Shown: piece after piece, positions 8,238-15,386 of the stretch
Numbering within the stretch: the stretch's first letter is position 1
How the letters are laid out: each line of letters begins with the position of its first letter
From: Actinomycetota bacterium
Lineage (GTDB): Bacteria > Actinomycetota > Acidimicrobiia > Acidimicrobiales > Aldehydirespiratoraceae
DNA length: 18,896 nt
NCBI GenBank assembly: GCA_012271125.1
Contig: JAAXHB010000019.1
Location: forward strand, 1-18,896
Direction of reading: 5' to 3'
Translations under genes and position numbers: made by a program
The notes under the pieces: model-generated
The model's database searches: none
Told to the model about the DNA's origin: nothing
The model's input: the letters and a program-made list of their open reading frames with translations, nothing else

Positions 8238-8840
8238 TTAGACGTTGGAGGTTGCTACAGCTGCGCTGGGTTGTTGAGCTTGTGCGGCTTCAACTTTGGC
8301 GCGCTCAGCTCGTAGTCGTTGTCCTTTGGCAAGTTTGGCTTTGCCTTTTTCAGATCGCTGAGTCCATTCTGGGCGACCGTAGGCAATGACAAAAGCTTGC
8401 TCTGCCTTGAGCTCCAAGGCATGGGCTCGTTCTTCTAGCTCGTTCGCCTGGTCGTCGTCCAAACCTAGAGCTTTTGCCTGGTCCGCCTCAGCTCGTGCGA
8501 CTTGGGCTTGTTCATACAGCTCCTGCTCGCGATACTCAGGTTGGTACTTTTCTCCTAATTCAGGAAACGGATATGGCGGGTAGCGGAGAATTTCTTCGAA
8601 GTCAGTTCGCTCATCAAAGTACTTCTCGTGGGTTACCTTTGCGTGTTCAATGTCACGGCCACCTAGCTGCACGATCTCGATTCGCTTATTTCCGGCGTAG
8701 CGCTCTTCCATTTCATCGATGAAGTCACAAGCCTTCTCGCCATCCAAGAACTCGTGATATTCAATTTGTTTTTTACTGTCCAAGTCATAGGCGATACAAA
8801 ACCAGATCAGTTTTCCTTGTTGGACGCCTTCCATGATCAT
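8238..8840 (-). CDS. Small partner protein B of the RelA/SpoT-like synthetase (unrecognised family)
   Basis: 200 residues from the chosen ATG at 8840; I do not recognise the family. It is paralogous to the 758-1234 product, sharing IWFCIAYD, NKRIEIV, THEKYFDERT, YPPYP and YQPE in the same order. The second half is a long Ala/Glu/Lys/Gln-rich helix, probably a coiled coil, ending in a low-complexity tail. I chose ATG 8840 because AAGGAG (8855-8850) sits 9 nt upstream and the ATG falls 4 nt after the synthetase B stop, which implies translational coupling. A TTG at 8879 in the same frame would overlap the synthetase gene and lacks such a site; an ATG at 8834 is also possible. Tight coupling to a RelA/SpoT enzyme suggests a complex or toxin-antitoxin-like relation; this is inference. 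Confidence 0.72.
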   Translation of the reverse strand: MIMEGVQQGKLIWFCIAYDLDSKKQIEYHEFLDGEKACDFIDEMEERYAGNKRIEIVQLGGRDIEHAKVTHEKYFDERTDFEEILRYPPYPFPELGEKYQPEYREQELYEQAQVARAEADQAKALGLDDDQANELEERAHALELKAEQAFVIAYGRPEWTQRSEKGKAKLAKGQRLRAERAKVEAAQAQQPSAAVATSNV

Positions 8841-8844
8841 GAGC

Positions 8845-9645
8845 CTAATCTCCTTCTTGAGCGTTTCGCTTATTCTCAAGCATCTTCAAACCCAAAGGTC
8901 TGTTGAGCAGTTCATGCGCAGCATCAGGACTAGTGCCAGTTCCTAAAGAGATTTCTCTAATCAGCTGGCTGGAATGGGTGTTAAGCAACTCTGCACTTAC
9001 CTCACCTGCGTCATCCAAGGCATATAAGTCGGATAGTTGTCTAATGAGGCCATGAACGGCTGGATCGCCGTTGCCTCCCTTGTAGTCAATTCCTGTTTCA
9101 TCTGTCAGGAACTCGGTATAGCGAGCCCAACGACTTTGCCGGTGAGTGCGTATCTGAACCTCAATCCACAATTGGTCGTATTTGGTGCTGAGGTGAATTG
9201 CCCTATACCCGGTTGGCCGTGGATCAGTTACCAGGTCATCTAACTTGCCAGGGTTACCCGTTCGAGTCGCATTTAGGGTTAGTAGGCGATTAGTGACAGC
9301 AGCCACGGCAGCTTGATTGGGAAGTGTCACCCTACATCCGGCGATGTCTCGCATGTTGGAGACGCTTACCCATGGAAAGCGATCTAGCTTGTCTAGTATC
9401 CGGGCAAAAGTCTTCAGGCGTGTTTGAAGTTCATGGCTGAGACCCATGCTGGCGACAATTGCAAGGAGGTCGGTCTCGGCCTGCGCGATCACCGACAAGT
9501 GTTGTTTTCTGAAGTGTTGAAGAATGGATTGGGCACGGTTTAGTTCGGCTTGGGCTGGCTGGGGTATGCGGCCGGTGGTGTGGTCGGCGAGGAGTCGTCC
9601 GGCGCGATTGAGCTCTGCATTGGAATACCAACGTTTCGCAACCAT
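8845..9645 (-). CDS. RelA/SpoT-domain nucleotide pyrophosphotransferase, copy B
   Basis: 266 residues from ATG 9645 (269 if TTG 9654 is used; positions below count from TTG). A single synthetase domain with TRLK at 78-81, MRDIAGCR at 101-108 (Asp103), GYRAIHL at 149-155 (His154) and EVQIRT at 165-170 (catalytic Glu165), followed by SRWARYTEFLTDETG. All key residues are kept and there is no hydrolase or regulatory domain. It is a paralogue of the 1271-2023 gene, including RWYSNxEL near the N-terminus, but the two are clearly diverged. ATG is preferred because TATATT (9658-9653) lies 7 nt upstream, where a -10 box of a leaderless mRNA would sit; neither start has a ribosome site. It is the first gene of the minus-strand island and is coupled to small partner B. 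The product may be (p)ppGpp-type alarmone or pyrophosphorylated tRNA; undetermined. Confidence 0.85.
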   Translation of the reverse strand: MVAKRWYSNAELNRAGRLLADHTTGRIPQPAQAELNRAQSILQHFRKQHLSVIAQAETDLLAIVASMGLSHELQTRLKTFARILDKLDRFPWVSVSNMRDIAGCRVTLPNQAAVAAVTNRLLTLNATRTGNPGKLDDLVTDPRPTGYRAIHLSTKYDQLWIEVQIRTHRQSRWARYTEFLTDETGIDYKGGNGDPAVHGLIRQLSDLYALDDAGEVSAELLNTHSSQLIREISLGTGTSPDAAHELLNRPLGLKMLENKRNAQEGD

Positions 9646-9655
9646 ACACGGCAAT

Positions 9656-9679
9656 ATATCAAATAGAATGAAACATCAA
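9656..9679 (-). promoter_or_regulatory. 24-bp element conserved at the start of both RelA/SpoT-like genes (copy B)
   Basis: Half-sites TTGATGT and TTGATAT 17 bp apart on the minus strand, 21 of 24 matches with 2022-2045. It lies in the AT-rich divergent gap between synthetase B and the plus-strand oxidoreductase gene, and so could act on either. Confidence 0.45.
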
Positions 9680-9689
9680 TGAATTGAGT

Positions 9690-10697
9690 ATGAATAATTG
9701 GAATAGATGGAAGTGTGGCTATGTGGCTACGGTTCCATGTGGGGGTGATGAGTGGCAAGTTGGTGGATTTAGGATTGGTGTAGTGAGTGGGGGATTGAGG
9801 GTTGGGGGGTGTGTGCCGTGGGGGTTATGGGAAGAAACACCTGAGCGGCAGCGGGAGTTGATGGGGACGGTTGCTGATGCAGGCATTGATTTTGTGTTTT
9901 CGGCAGATCATGTGAGCTTTAGGGACGGGTCGGGAACTGATGGCGTGGTGGCGTTAGCAGCGTTGAGTGGGTTGGAGTCACGGCTGGGGTTGCTATTGGG
10001 GGTGTATCTGCTGGGGTTGCGTCATCCGATGATCGCGGCTCGCCAGATTGCGACATTGGCGCAGGCGGTGCCGGGACGACTGGTGGTTGGCGTGGGCGTG
10101 GGTGGTGAAGATCGCCACGAGGTTGAAGTGTGTGAGGTGGATCCGTCGACACGGGGACGCCGGACGGACGCGGCCTTGTCAATCGTGCGGAGGTTGTTGG
10201 CGGGGGAGACGGTTGACGGAGACGGGGAGTTTTTTGGGTTTACCGGCGGGAAGGTGTTGCCGGTGCCTGAGCCGGCGGTGTCGTTTATGGTGGGAGGACG
10301 ATCAGAGGCGGCGTTGCGGAGGGCTGGGACTTTGGGGGACGGGTGGCTTGGGGCATGGTGTTCGACTGAGCGGTTTAGCGCAGGCGTGGCACAGGTGGAA
10401 GCACACGCGGAGCAGGCTGGGCGGAGTGCTGGGACACATGGACTACAGCTATGGGCGGGGGTTGGCGACACGCCTGAGCAAGGGCTCGAATATGTAGCTA
10501 AGAAAATGAGCGACTTTTACAAGCTGGACTTTGCTGCCTTTGAAAAATACACGCCCACGGGCACACCCGAACAGATAGCCGAGTTCTTGAAGCCTTATGT
10601 TGATGCGGGTGCTAAGACTTTGTGTATCGCAACGTGTGGAGTTGATAGAGAGACTGAGATTGAAACGGTTGGGCAGATAGCGGAGATGCTGAAGTAA
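9690..10697 (+). CDS. LLM-class F420-dependent oxidoreductase
   Basis: About 335 residues with a luciferase-like TIM-barrel pattern: FRIGVVSGG as first strand, DFVFSADHVSFRDG, LGLLLGVYLLGLRHP, then ATLAQAVPGRLVVGVGVGGEDRHE and a CEVDPSTRGRRTDAAL stretch, followed by LLAGETV, EFF and GGRSEAALRRAG-GDGW. These are typical of bacterial luciferase-like monooxygenase/F420-dependent reductases of Actinomycetota; the substrate cannot be told. The start is uncertain. ATG 9690 is given, but the 27 residues before FRIGVV are unlike the family; GTG 9723 is a shorter option, and TTG 9684 a longer one. No ribosome site was found. Its TAA stop overlaps the aroK ATG by one base, so the two are translationally coupled. 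Bases 9750-10480 are markedly G/T-rich on the coding strand. Confidence 0.82.
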   Translation: MNNWNRWKCGYVATVPCGGDEWQVGGFRIGVVSGGLRVGGCVPWGLWEETPERQRELMGTVADAGIDFVFSADHVSFRDGSGTDGVVALAALSGLESRLGLLLGVYLLGLRHPMIAARQIATLAQAVPGRLVVGVGVGGEDRHEVEVCEVDPSTRGRRTDAALSIVRRLLAGETVDGDGEFFGFTGGKVLPVPEPAVSFMVGGRSEAALRRAGTLGDGWLGAWCSTERFSAGVAQVEAHAEQAGRSAGTHGLQLWAGVGDTPEQGLEYVAKKMSDFYKLDFAAFEKYTPTGTPEQIAEFLKPYVDAGAKTLCIATCGVDRETEIETVGQIAEMLK

Positions 10698-11215
10698 TGC
10701 GCAACATAGTGTTGACAGGGTTTATGGGGGTTGGGAAATCCACGGTTGGGGAGCTCTTGGCAGAGGAACTGGGGATGGAGTTTGTTGACACCGACGGCGT
10801 TATTGAAACCGAGCATGGGCCCATTGCTGACATTGTTGATCAGCACGGATGGGCGCATTTTCGAGAGTTGGAGCAGCAGTTGGCAGCTGAACTGAGCCAG
10901 CGCGAAGGTTTGGTTATCGCCACTGGTGGGGGGATGATGGTTGACTCGCAAAACGCCCAATGTCTGGAGCCGGTTAGTGATGTGATTTGGCTGAAGGCGT
11001 CGCCGGAAGCAATAGTTGCGCGAATTGTCGACGCGCCTGAGGCTGATCCATCAAAGCGACCTTTACTGACCGAAAAAAACTGTGAACCTGCAGAAGTGGC
11101 ACGGCGTTTGCTTAAGTTGCGTGAGCCTCGCTACGCTAAATATCCAGCAGTGGACACAACCAGCCTCACTCCCGCAGAGGTGGTGGCTGAGATCCGGAGG
11201 GCGCTGAGCCGATAG
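10697..11215 (+). CDS. aroK: Shikimate kinase
   Basis: 172 residues, normal length for AroK. It phosphorylates shikimate at the 3-hydroxyl with ATP, the fifth step of chorismate synthesis, in the cytosol. Visible: P-loop GFMGVGKST at 8-16, shikimate-binding Asp33 in DTD, FRELE at 55-59 (Arg56), the Walker B-like ATGGG at 75-79, KRPLL for the lid arginine, and LREPRYAKYP for the C-terminal arginine. It is coupled to the upstream oxidoreductase by a TAATG overlap. Its last 50 bp overlap the 3' end of the convergent MFS gene, an unusually long tail-to-tail overlap. aroQ, another gene of the pathway, lies about 2.6 kb downstream beyond the two MFS genes, so these may once have been a contiguous aro cluster. 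Confidence 0.95.
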   Translation: MRNIVLTGFMGVGKSTVGELLAEELGMEFVDTDGVIETEHGPIADIVDQHGWAHFRELEQQLAAELSQREGLVIATGGGMMVDSQNAQCLEPVSDVIWLKASPEAIVARIVDAPEADPSKRPLLTEKNCEPAEVARRLLKLREPRYAKYPAVDTTSLTPAEVVAEIRRALSR

Positions 11216-12431
11216 AGGTGGTGTGGGCGCGGGCGACGAAGAGGACACATAGCACTCCATAAATCACAAAACCGACTGCCATGGGGGTGGCATCATCTGA
11301 GATTTGGCTGGTCACAAGCGTCGCGATAGCGGCACCGGCACCTTGAGACACCGCACCGATCACACCGGATGCTGTTGCTGCCATGCGCTCTAGGGGTTCC
11401 AAAGCCAACGAAACACAAGTAGGGCGGATCACCGTCATCCCTGAAATCGATATAGCCGTCAACACGATCCAGACCCAAAACGGAGGCACACCATCGGTCA
11501 TCAAGCACACAACCAAAAACACTGTGCCGCAACCGGCGATCCAGCGTGAAGCAGCCGAAGCGACCCAGCGGGCACTGCGCACGAAAGTCATGTGATGGGC
11601 AAACAACAACACCACTCCAAGCACCAAAGAAAACACTGAAAAAATAGGGGCGAACCAGCGTCCTTGGCCATAGATCTCGTCAATAATCACTTGAGTGGCG
11701 CCGAGGTGGATGTAGAAAGCGCCATCGGCGAACATGACTGCGACCATGTAACGGCGGGTGCTGGCAGTGCCGAGAATTGCTTTGGCGGAACGAGCCAGGG
11801 TGTGCAGCTCCAGAGGGCGTCGACGCTCTGGCGGCAAGGTCTCGCCGAACATCCAAAGCCACACGCAAGCAGCAGCAGCGAAGCCCACACCTGAGATGAA
11901 AACCGAACGCCACCAGCCGGTAGCGATGAGAGCTTCACCGATGAACGGTGCCAAAAGGGGTCCGATCAGAAAAACCGCGGTGACGAGTTGCATGACACGG
12001 GCGAGGTGGTCGCCGCCGTAGAGGTCACGAGCCATAGCAGGAAACAGAGCAGCACAAGAAGCAGCACCGATACCCCAGATGACCCGAGCGGCGAGCAGCA
12101 TCTCAAATGTGGGGGCAATAGTGGCAAGCACAGCTCCGGCTGAGTAAATGCCAAGCCCGACAGTGAGCACGGGGCGGCGTCCGAAACGGTCGGCGAAAGG
12201 GCCATAAATGGGCTGGCCAACTGCCAGGCCAGCGAAGAACAAAAGCACGATCAAAGACCGAGCTCCGGCACCTTCGCTCAGGCCGAAGTCGTCACGTATT
12301 AGGTCAAAGGCGGGAAAGAGGACATCTATACCGAGGGCGATGAGAGTGCCGATGGAGGCTAGAAAGAAAACTAGGTGCGCTTCGGAATGGTCTCTTCCGT
12401 GGGTGGCATGACTACTAGGGGGAGCGGTCAT
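11166..12431 (-). CDS. MFS multidrug exporter, DHA1 Bcr/CflA-like, copy 1
   Basis: 421 residues with 12 predicted hydrophobic segments. The loop between segments 2 and 3 has the major facilitator motif A, GPFADRFGRRPVL, and an RVIWGIGAASCAALFPAMARDL stretch follows in segment 4, both usual in Bcr/CflA-type proton-driven drug exporters of the inner membrane. The substrate is unknown. It is paralogous over its whole length to the next MFS gene (12509-13759), including the cytosolic N-terminal THGRDHSEAHLV, so the pair arose by tandem duplication. The start is ATG 12431, immediately after CTAG as in the other copy; no ribosome site is seen. The C-terminal coding region overlaps aroK by 50 bp on the opposite strand. 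Confidence 0.9.
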   Translation of the reverse strand: MTAPPSSHATHGRDHSEAHLVFFLASIGTLIALGIDVLFPAFDLIRDDFGLSEGAGARSLIVLLFFAGLAVGQPIYGPFADRFGRRPVLTVGLGIYSAGAVLATIAPTFEMLLAARVIWGIGAASCAALFPAMARDLYGGDHLARVMQLVTAVFLIGPLLAPFIGEALIATGWWRSVFISGVGFAAAACVWLWMFGETLPPERRRPLELHTLARSAKAILGTASTRRYMVAVMFADGAFYIHLGATQVIIDEIYGQGRWFAPIFSVFSLVLGVVLLFAHHMTFVRSARWVASAASRWIAGCGTVFLVVCLMTDGVPPFWVWIVLTAISISGMTVIRPTCVSLALEPLERMAATASGVIGAVSQGAGAAIATLVTSQISDDATPMAVGFVIYGVLCVLFVARAHTTSIGSAPSGSQPPPLRE

Positions 12432-12432
12432 C

Positions 12433-12507
12433 TAGTCGGCGTTCAACATGTTGTTGTCGTTGCCCACCATGGTGTTGTTAGTCGACGTTCAGTATGTCGT
12501 TGTCGTT
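12433..12507. repeat. Two 29-bp direct repeats around a palindrome, upstream of MFS copy 1
   Basis: Direct repeats 12433-12461 and 12479-12507 match at 25 of 29 positions. Between them lies the palindrome CACCATGGTG (12465-12474), and the first repeat holds CAACATGTTG (12444-12453). Repeated dyads in the short gap before an exporter gene suggest binding sites for a local regulator, but no regulator gene is nearby. Confidence 0.5.
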
Positions 12508-12508
12508 A

Positions 12509-13759
12509 TTAAGAGGGTGAGTCGGCTGCGGTGATGGAGGCTCTGTGGGCACGGGCGATGAAAAACGCAGCCAACAATCCATAGACAAGAAATCCAAGCC
12601 CCATGGGTCTGACATGGTCGGTGATTCGGATGGTCATGATGATGGCGATAAGTGCGCCGCTGCCTTGTGACACTGCACCGATCACGCCAGACGCTGTCCC
12701 CGCCATGTGTTCAAGCGGGTCCAATGCCAACGACACGCAGGTGGCGCGGATCACGGTCAGCCATGCCGTAGATATCACCGTCATCACGATCCAGAGCCAA
12801 AACGGCGGCACCCAATCTGTCCAAACCCCAACTATGAAATACACGATTCCGTTGACGACAACCCAGCGTGCGGCTGTGGTGGCGGTCCAGCGGGCGTTGC
12901 GTATGAAAGTCATGTGGTGTGCCTGCAGCAGTGTTGCGCCGATGACAAGGGAAAAGCTTGAAAAGATGGGGGCGAACCAGCGGTCTTGGCCGTAGATCTC
13001 GTCGATGATGACCTGGGTGGCGCTGAGGTGGACGAAAAAGGCACCGTCGGCGAATGCGGTGGCTGCCATGTAGCGACGGGTGCTTACGATACCGAAGATG
13101 GTTTTGACGGCATCGCCAAGCGAATGCAGTTCTAGGGAGCGATGGCGCTCGAGGGGCAGGGTTTCGCCGAATAGCCATAGCCACACGGCGGCTGCGGCTG
13201 CGAAGCCCACGCCTGAGACGAACACAGCCTGCCACCAGCCTGTAGCGATAAGTGCTTCGCCGATGTAAGGCGCTGCCACTGGGCCGATGAGGAAAACCGC
13301 GGTGATGAGCTGCAGTTCGCGGGCGAGATGTTCGCCGCTGTAGAGGTCGCGTGCCATGGCGGGGAATAGTGCAGCACAAGAAGCAGCGCCGACGCCCCAG
13401 ATGACTCGTGCGGCGAGCAGCATTTCGAAGTTGGGGGCAAGAGTGCAAAGCAGCGCCCCGGCGGCGTAGATGGCGAGGCCGACGGTGAGCACGGGGCGGC
13501 GTCCGAAGCGGTCGGCGAAAGGGCCGTAGATGGGCTGGCCGATGGCTAGTCCGCCGTAGAAGACCAGTACTACTAGCGACAGTTTGCCGGCGCCTTCGCC
13601 GAGACCGAAGTCGATGCGCAGCAGGTCAAAGGCGGGCAAGATGACGTCGATACCTAAAGCGACGAGGGTGTCGATGGTTGCCAGGAAGACGACTAGGTGG
13701 GCTTCGGAATGGTCACGTCCGTGGGTGGAGTGTTGGCCGGATGGCAGGTGGGCGATCAT
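12509..13759 (-). CDS. MFS multidrug exporter, DHA1 Bcr/CflA-like, copy 2
   Basis: 416 residues, 12 hydrophobic segments, motif A GPFADRFGRRPVL and RVIWGVGAASCAALFPAMARDL, nearly identical in these regions to copy 1. It is predicted to be an inner-membrane proton-coupled exporter of unknown substrate. The differences from copy 1 are spread through the transmembrane segments and the C-terminus, compatible with divergence in substrate choice (inference). It is transcribed divergently from aroQ across a 109-bp gap containing short G/T-rich repeats. The start is ATG 13759 after CTAG, without a clear ribosome site. A 77-bp gap separates it from copy 1, so co-transcription is possible, though repeats in that gap suggest separate control. 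Confidence 0.9.
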   Translation of the reverse strand: MIAHLPSGQHSTHGRDHSEAHLVVFLATIDTLVALGIDVILPAFDLLRIDFGLGEGAGKLSLVVLVFYGGLAIGQPIYGPFADRFGRRPVLTVGLAIYAAGALLCTLAPNFEMLLAARVIWGVGAASCAALFPAMARDLYSGEHLARELQLITAVFLIGPVAAPYIGEALIATGWWQAVFVSGVGFAAAAAVWLWLFGETLPLERHRSLELHSLGDAVKTIFGIVSTRRYMAATAFADGAFFVHLSATQVIIDEIYGQDRWFAPIFSSFSLVIGATLLQAHHMTFIRNARWTATTAARWVVVNGIVYFIVGVWTDWVPPFWLWIVMTVISTAWLTVIRATCVSLALDPLEHMAGTASGVIGAVSQGSGALIAIIMTIRITDHVRPMGLGFLVYGLLAAFFIARAHRASITAADSPS

Positions 13760-13798
13760 CTAGCGTGGGAGTGTGAGTCGGGGTGAATCTGGCGTTGG

Positions 13799-13834
13799 GT
13801 TGTTGTCGGTGGGGGTTGAGTTGTTGTCGGTGGG
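13799..13834. repeat. Two 15-bp direct repeats between divergent MFS copy 2 and aroQ
   Basis: GTTGTTGTCGGTGGG occurs exactly at 13799-13813 and 13820-13834 (21-bp period, two turns of helix). Its core GTTGTTGTCG recurs at 12450-12459 upstream of MFS copy 1 and, with one mismatch, at 12496-12505. A shared cis element for both exporters is possible. Confidence 0.45.
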
Positions 13835-13868
13835 TGGCATTTGGAGCTGGGGCGGGTAGTTAGAAGGC

Positions 13869-14318
13869 ATGACTGTGTCGTTGTTTATTCTCAATGGGCC
13901 GAATTTGGACCAGCTCGGCACTCGTGAGCCGGAGGTATACGGCACTGCCACGCTAGATGAGATTATGGCCGAAGTGGTGACATATGGTGCTGACAGGGGC
14001 GTGACCATCGATCATGCCCAGTCCAGTCTTGAAGGTGAGATGGTCGACCATATCCATCGTGCGGGGCGTGGCGAGGCACAGGGCATTGTCTTGAATGCCG
14101 GTGCTTACAGCCATTATTCGTATGCGATTCGTGACGCCGTAGCGGGGGCAGCGGTGCCAGTAGTTGAGACGCATCTGTCGAATCTGGCGGCTCGAGAGGA
14201 GTTTCGCCACACTTCGGTCATAGCGCCAGTCTGCCTTGGGGTAGTTGCAGGGTTTGGTGCCGACAGTTATCGCATTGCCGTGGACGCGTTATTACATCAT
14301 CTTGGGGGCGCTAGCTGA
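13869..14318 (+). CDS. aroQ: 3-dehydroquinate dehydratase, type II
   Basis: 149 residues, normal for the small dodecameric type II enzyme that dehydrates 3-dehydroquinate to 3-dehydroshikimate in the shikimate pathway. Visible: LNGPNLDQLGTREPEVYG at 8-25 with the catalytic Tyr24 and Arg19, QSSLEGEMVDHIH at 51-63, LNAGAYSHYSYAIRDA (Asn76, active-site lid partner), ETHLSN at 100-105 (catalytic His102) and an arginine in EEFRH. The family usually has QSNxEG, so Ser53 is a small deviation. ATG 13869 is preceded closely by AGAAGG. It ends 4 bp before the LigD-like polymerase gene and is probably co-transcribed with it. Divergent from MFS copy 2. Confidence 0.95.
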   Translation: MTVSLFILNGPNLDQLGTREPEVYGTATLDEIMAEVVTYGADRGVTIDHAQSSLEGEMVDHIHRAGRGEAQGIVLNAGAYSHYSYAIRDAVAGAAVPVVETHLSNLAAREEFRHTSVIAPVCLGVVAGFGADSYRIAVDALLHHLGGAS

Positions 14319-14322
14319 GCAG

Positions 14323-15336
14323 ATGGAAATACAGGCGGCGGGGCGGACGGTTTCGGTTTCGAACCCCGACAAGGTGTTCTTCTCTAAACGAGGTGAGACC
14401 AAGGCCGACCTGATCAGCTACTACCTCGCCATCGAGGTGCCGTTGATGGCGGCGATGGGTGGGCGTCCGGTTTTGATGGAGCGTTACCCCGATGGCGCGG
14501 GCGGCAAGTCGTTTTTTCAAAAACGGGTACCTAAGGGTGCGCCAGAGTGGGTGCGAACTATGACGGTTGCTACGCCGAATGGCACTATGTCAAACGCTTT
14601 GGTGGTTGACGACATAGCCCATGTGGTGTGGGCGGTGCAGATGGGATGTTTGGGTTTTCATGTGTGGCCGTCGAAGGCGGTTGATCCTGCTCATGCCGAT
14701 GAGTTGCGCATTGATTTGGACCCGCAGTCGGGTGTGAGCTTTGATGAGGTGAAAGAGGCGGCTTTGGAGACTCGAGCGGCTTTTGACGAGCTGGGCATGG
14801 CGTCGTATGTGAAGACTTCGGGGAGTCGGGGGTTGCATGTGTATGTGCCGTTGTTGGCGAAGTGGAACTCGATAACGGTGCGCGCCGCGGCGGTGGCGAT
14901 GGCACGAGAGCTGGCGTGGCGGCGTCCGGATTTGGTGACCGACGCCTGGTGGAAAGAAGAACGTGGGCAGCGAGTTTTTATTGATTACAACCAGAACGCT
15001 CCGCATAAGACCGTCTTTGGGGCTTGGTCGGTGCGGCCAAGGGTGGGGGCGGTGGTGTCGACACCTATTGATTGGGACGACGTAGCCGGTGGTGCCTCTT
15101 TCGGGGAGTTGAAGCCTGATGAGTTGACAATTCAAACGGTGCCGGCAAGAGTGGCTGAGCGGGGCAATCCGTGGGTGGAGATGGCTGATTCGGCGGTGAG
15201 CTTGGAACCGTTGCTGGAATGGGTGAGGCGGGATTTGGATAAGGGCTTAATGGATGCGCCTTGGCCGCCTCAGTATCCAAAGATGCCCGGGGAGCCGCCT
15301 CGGGTGGCACCGAGTCGGGCGAAGTCGGAGTCTTAA
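14323..15336 (+). CDS. LigD-type polymerase/primase domain protein (stand-alone AEP-family polymerase)
   Basis: 337 residues from ATG 14323, chosen because it lies 4 bp after the aroQ stop; an in-frame ATG at 14245 would overlap aroQ deeply. The whole protein matches the LigD polymerase domain: SNPDKVFFS near the N-terminus, RPVLMERYPDG, KSFFQKRVP, then the metal-binding ELRIDLDP (Asp131, Asp133), SGSRGLHVYVPL (His172) and IDYNQN (Asp221, third metal ligand), with a TPIDWDD segment near the end. Such archaeo-eukaryotic primase-type polymerases fill gaps or add ribonucleotides at DNA breaks. There is no ligase or nuclease domain and no Ku gene in the window, so it is one of the stand-alone paralogues known from mycobacteria rather than full LigD. 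The exact repair role is unknown. Confidence 0.88.
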   Translation: MEIQAAGRTVSVSNPDKVFFSKRGETKADLISYYLAIEVPLMAAMGGRPVLMERYPDGAGGKSFFQKRVPKGAPEWVRTMTVATPNGTMSNALVVDDIAHVVWAVQMGCLGFHVWPSKAVDPAHADELRIDLDPQSGVSFDEVKEAALETRAAFDELGMASYVKTSGSRGLHVYVPLLAKWNSITVRAAAVAMARELAWRRPDLVTDAWWKEERGQRVFIDYNQNAPHKTVFGAWSVRPRVGAVVSTPIDWDDVAGGASFGELKPDELTIQTVPARVAERGNPWVEMADSAVSLEPLLEWVRRDLDKGLMDAPWPPQYPKMPGEPPRVAPSRAKSES

Positions 15337-15386
15337 TGGTTGGTTAGTGATGCTTGGAGTAGTGCCGGATTAGTGCCAGAAGCACA

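Noticed and set aside
758..9654. Direct duplication ends as a mobile-element boundary
   Set aside because: The paralogous pairs are too diverged to be recent insertion repeats, and no integrase, transposase, tRNA or short exact target duplication was found at the edges.
10022..10497. Two 149-codon frames within the oxidoreductase gene
   Set aside because: Both are Arg/Pro/Thr- or Trp/Arg/Gly-rich low-complexity readings caused by the skewed base composition of the real gene.
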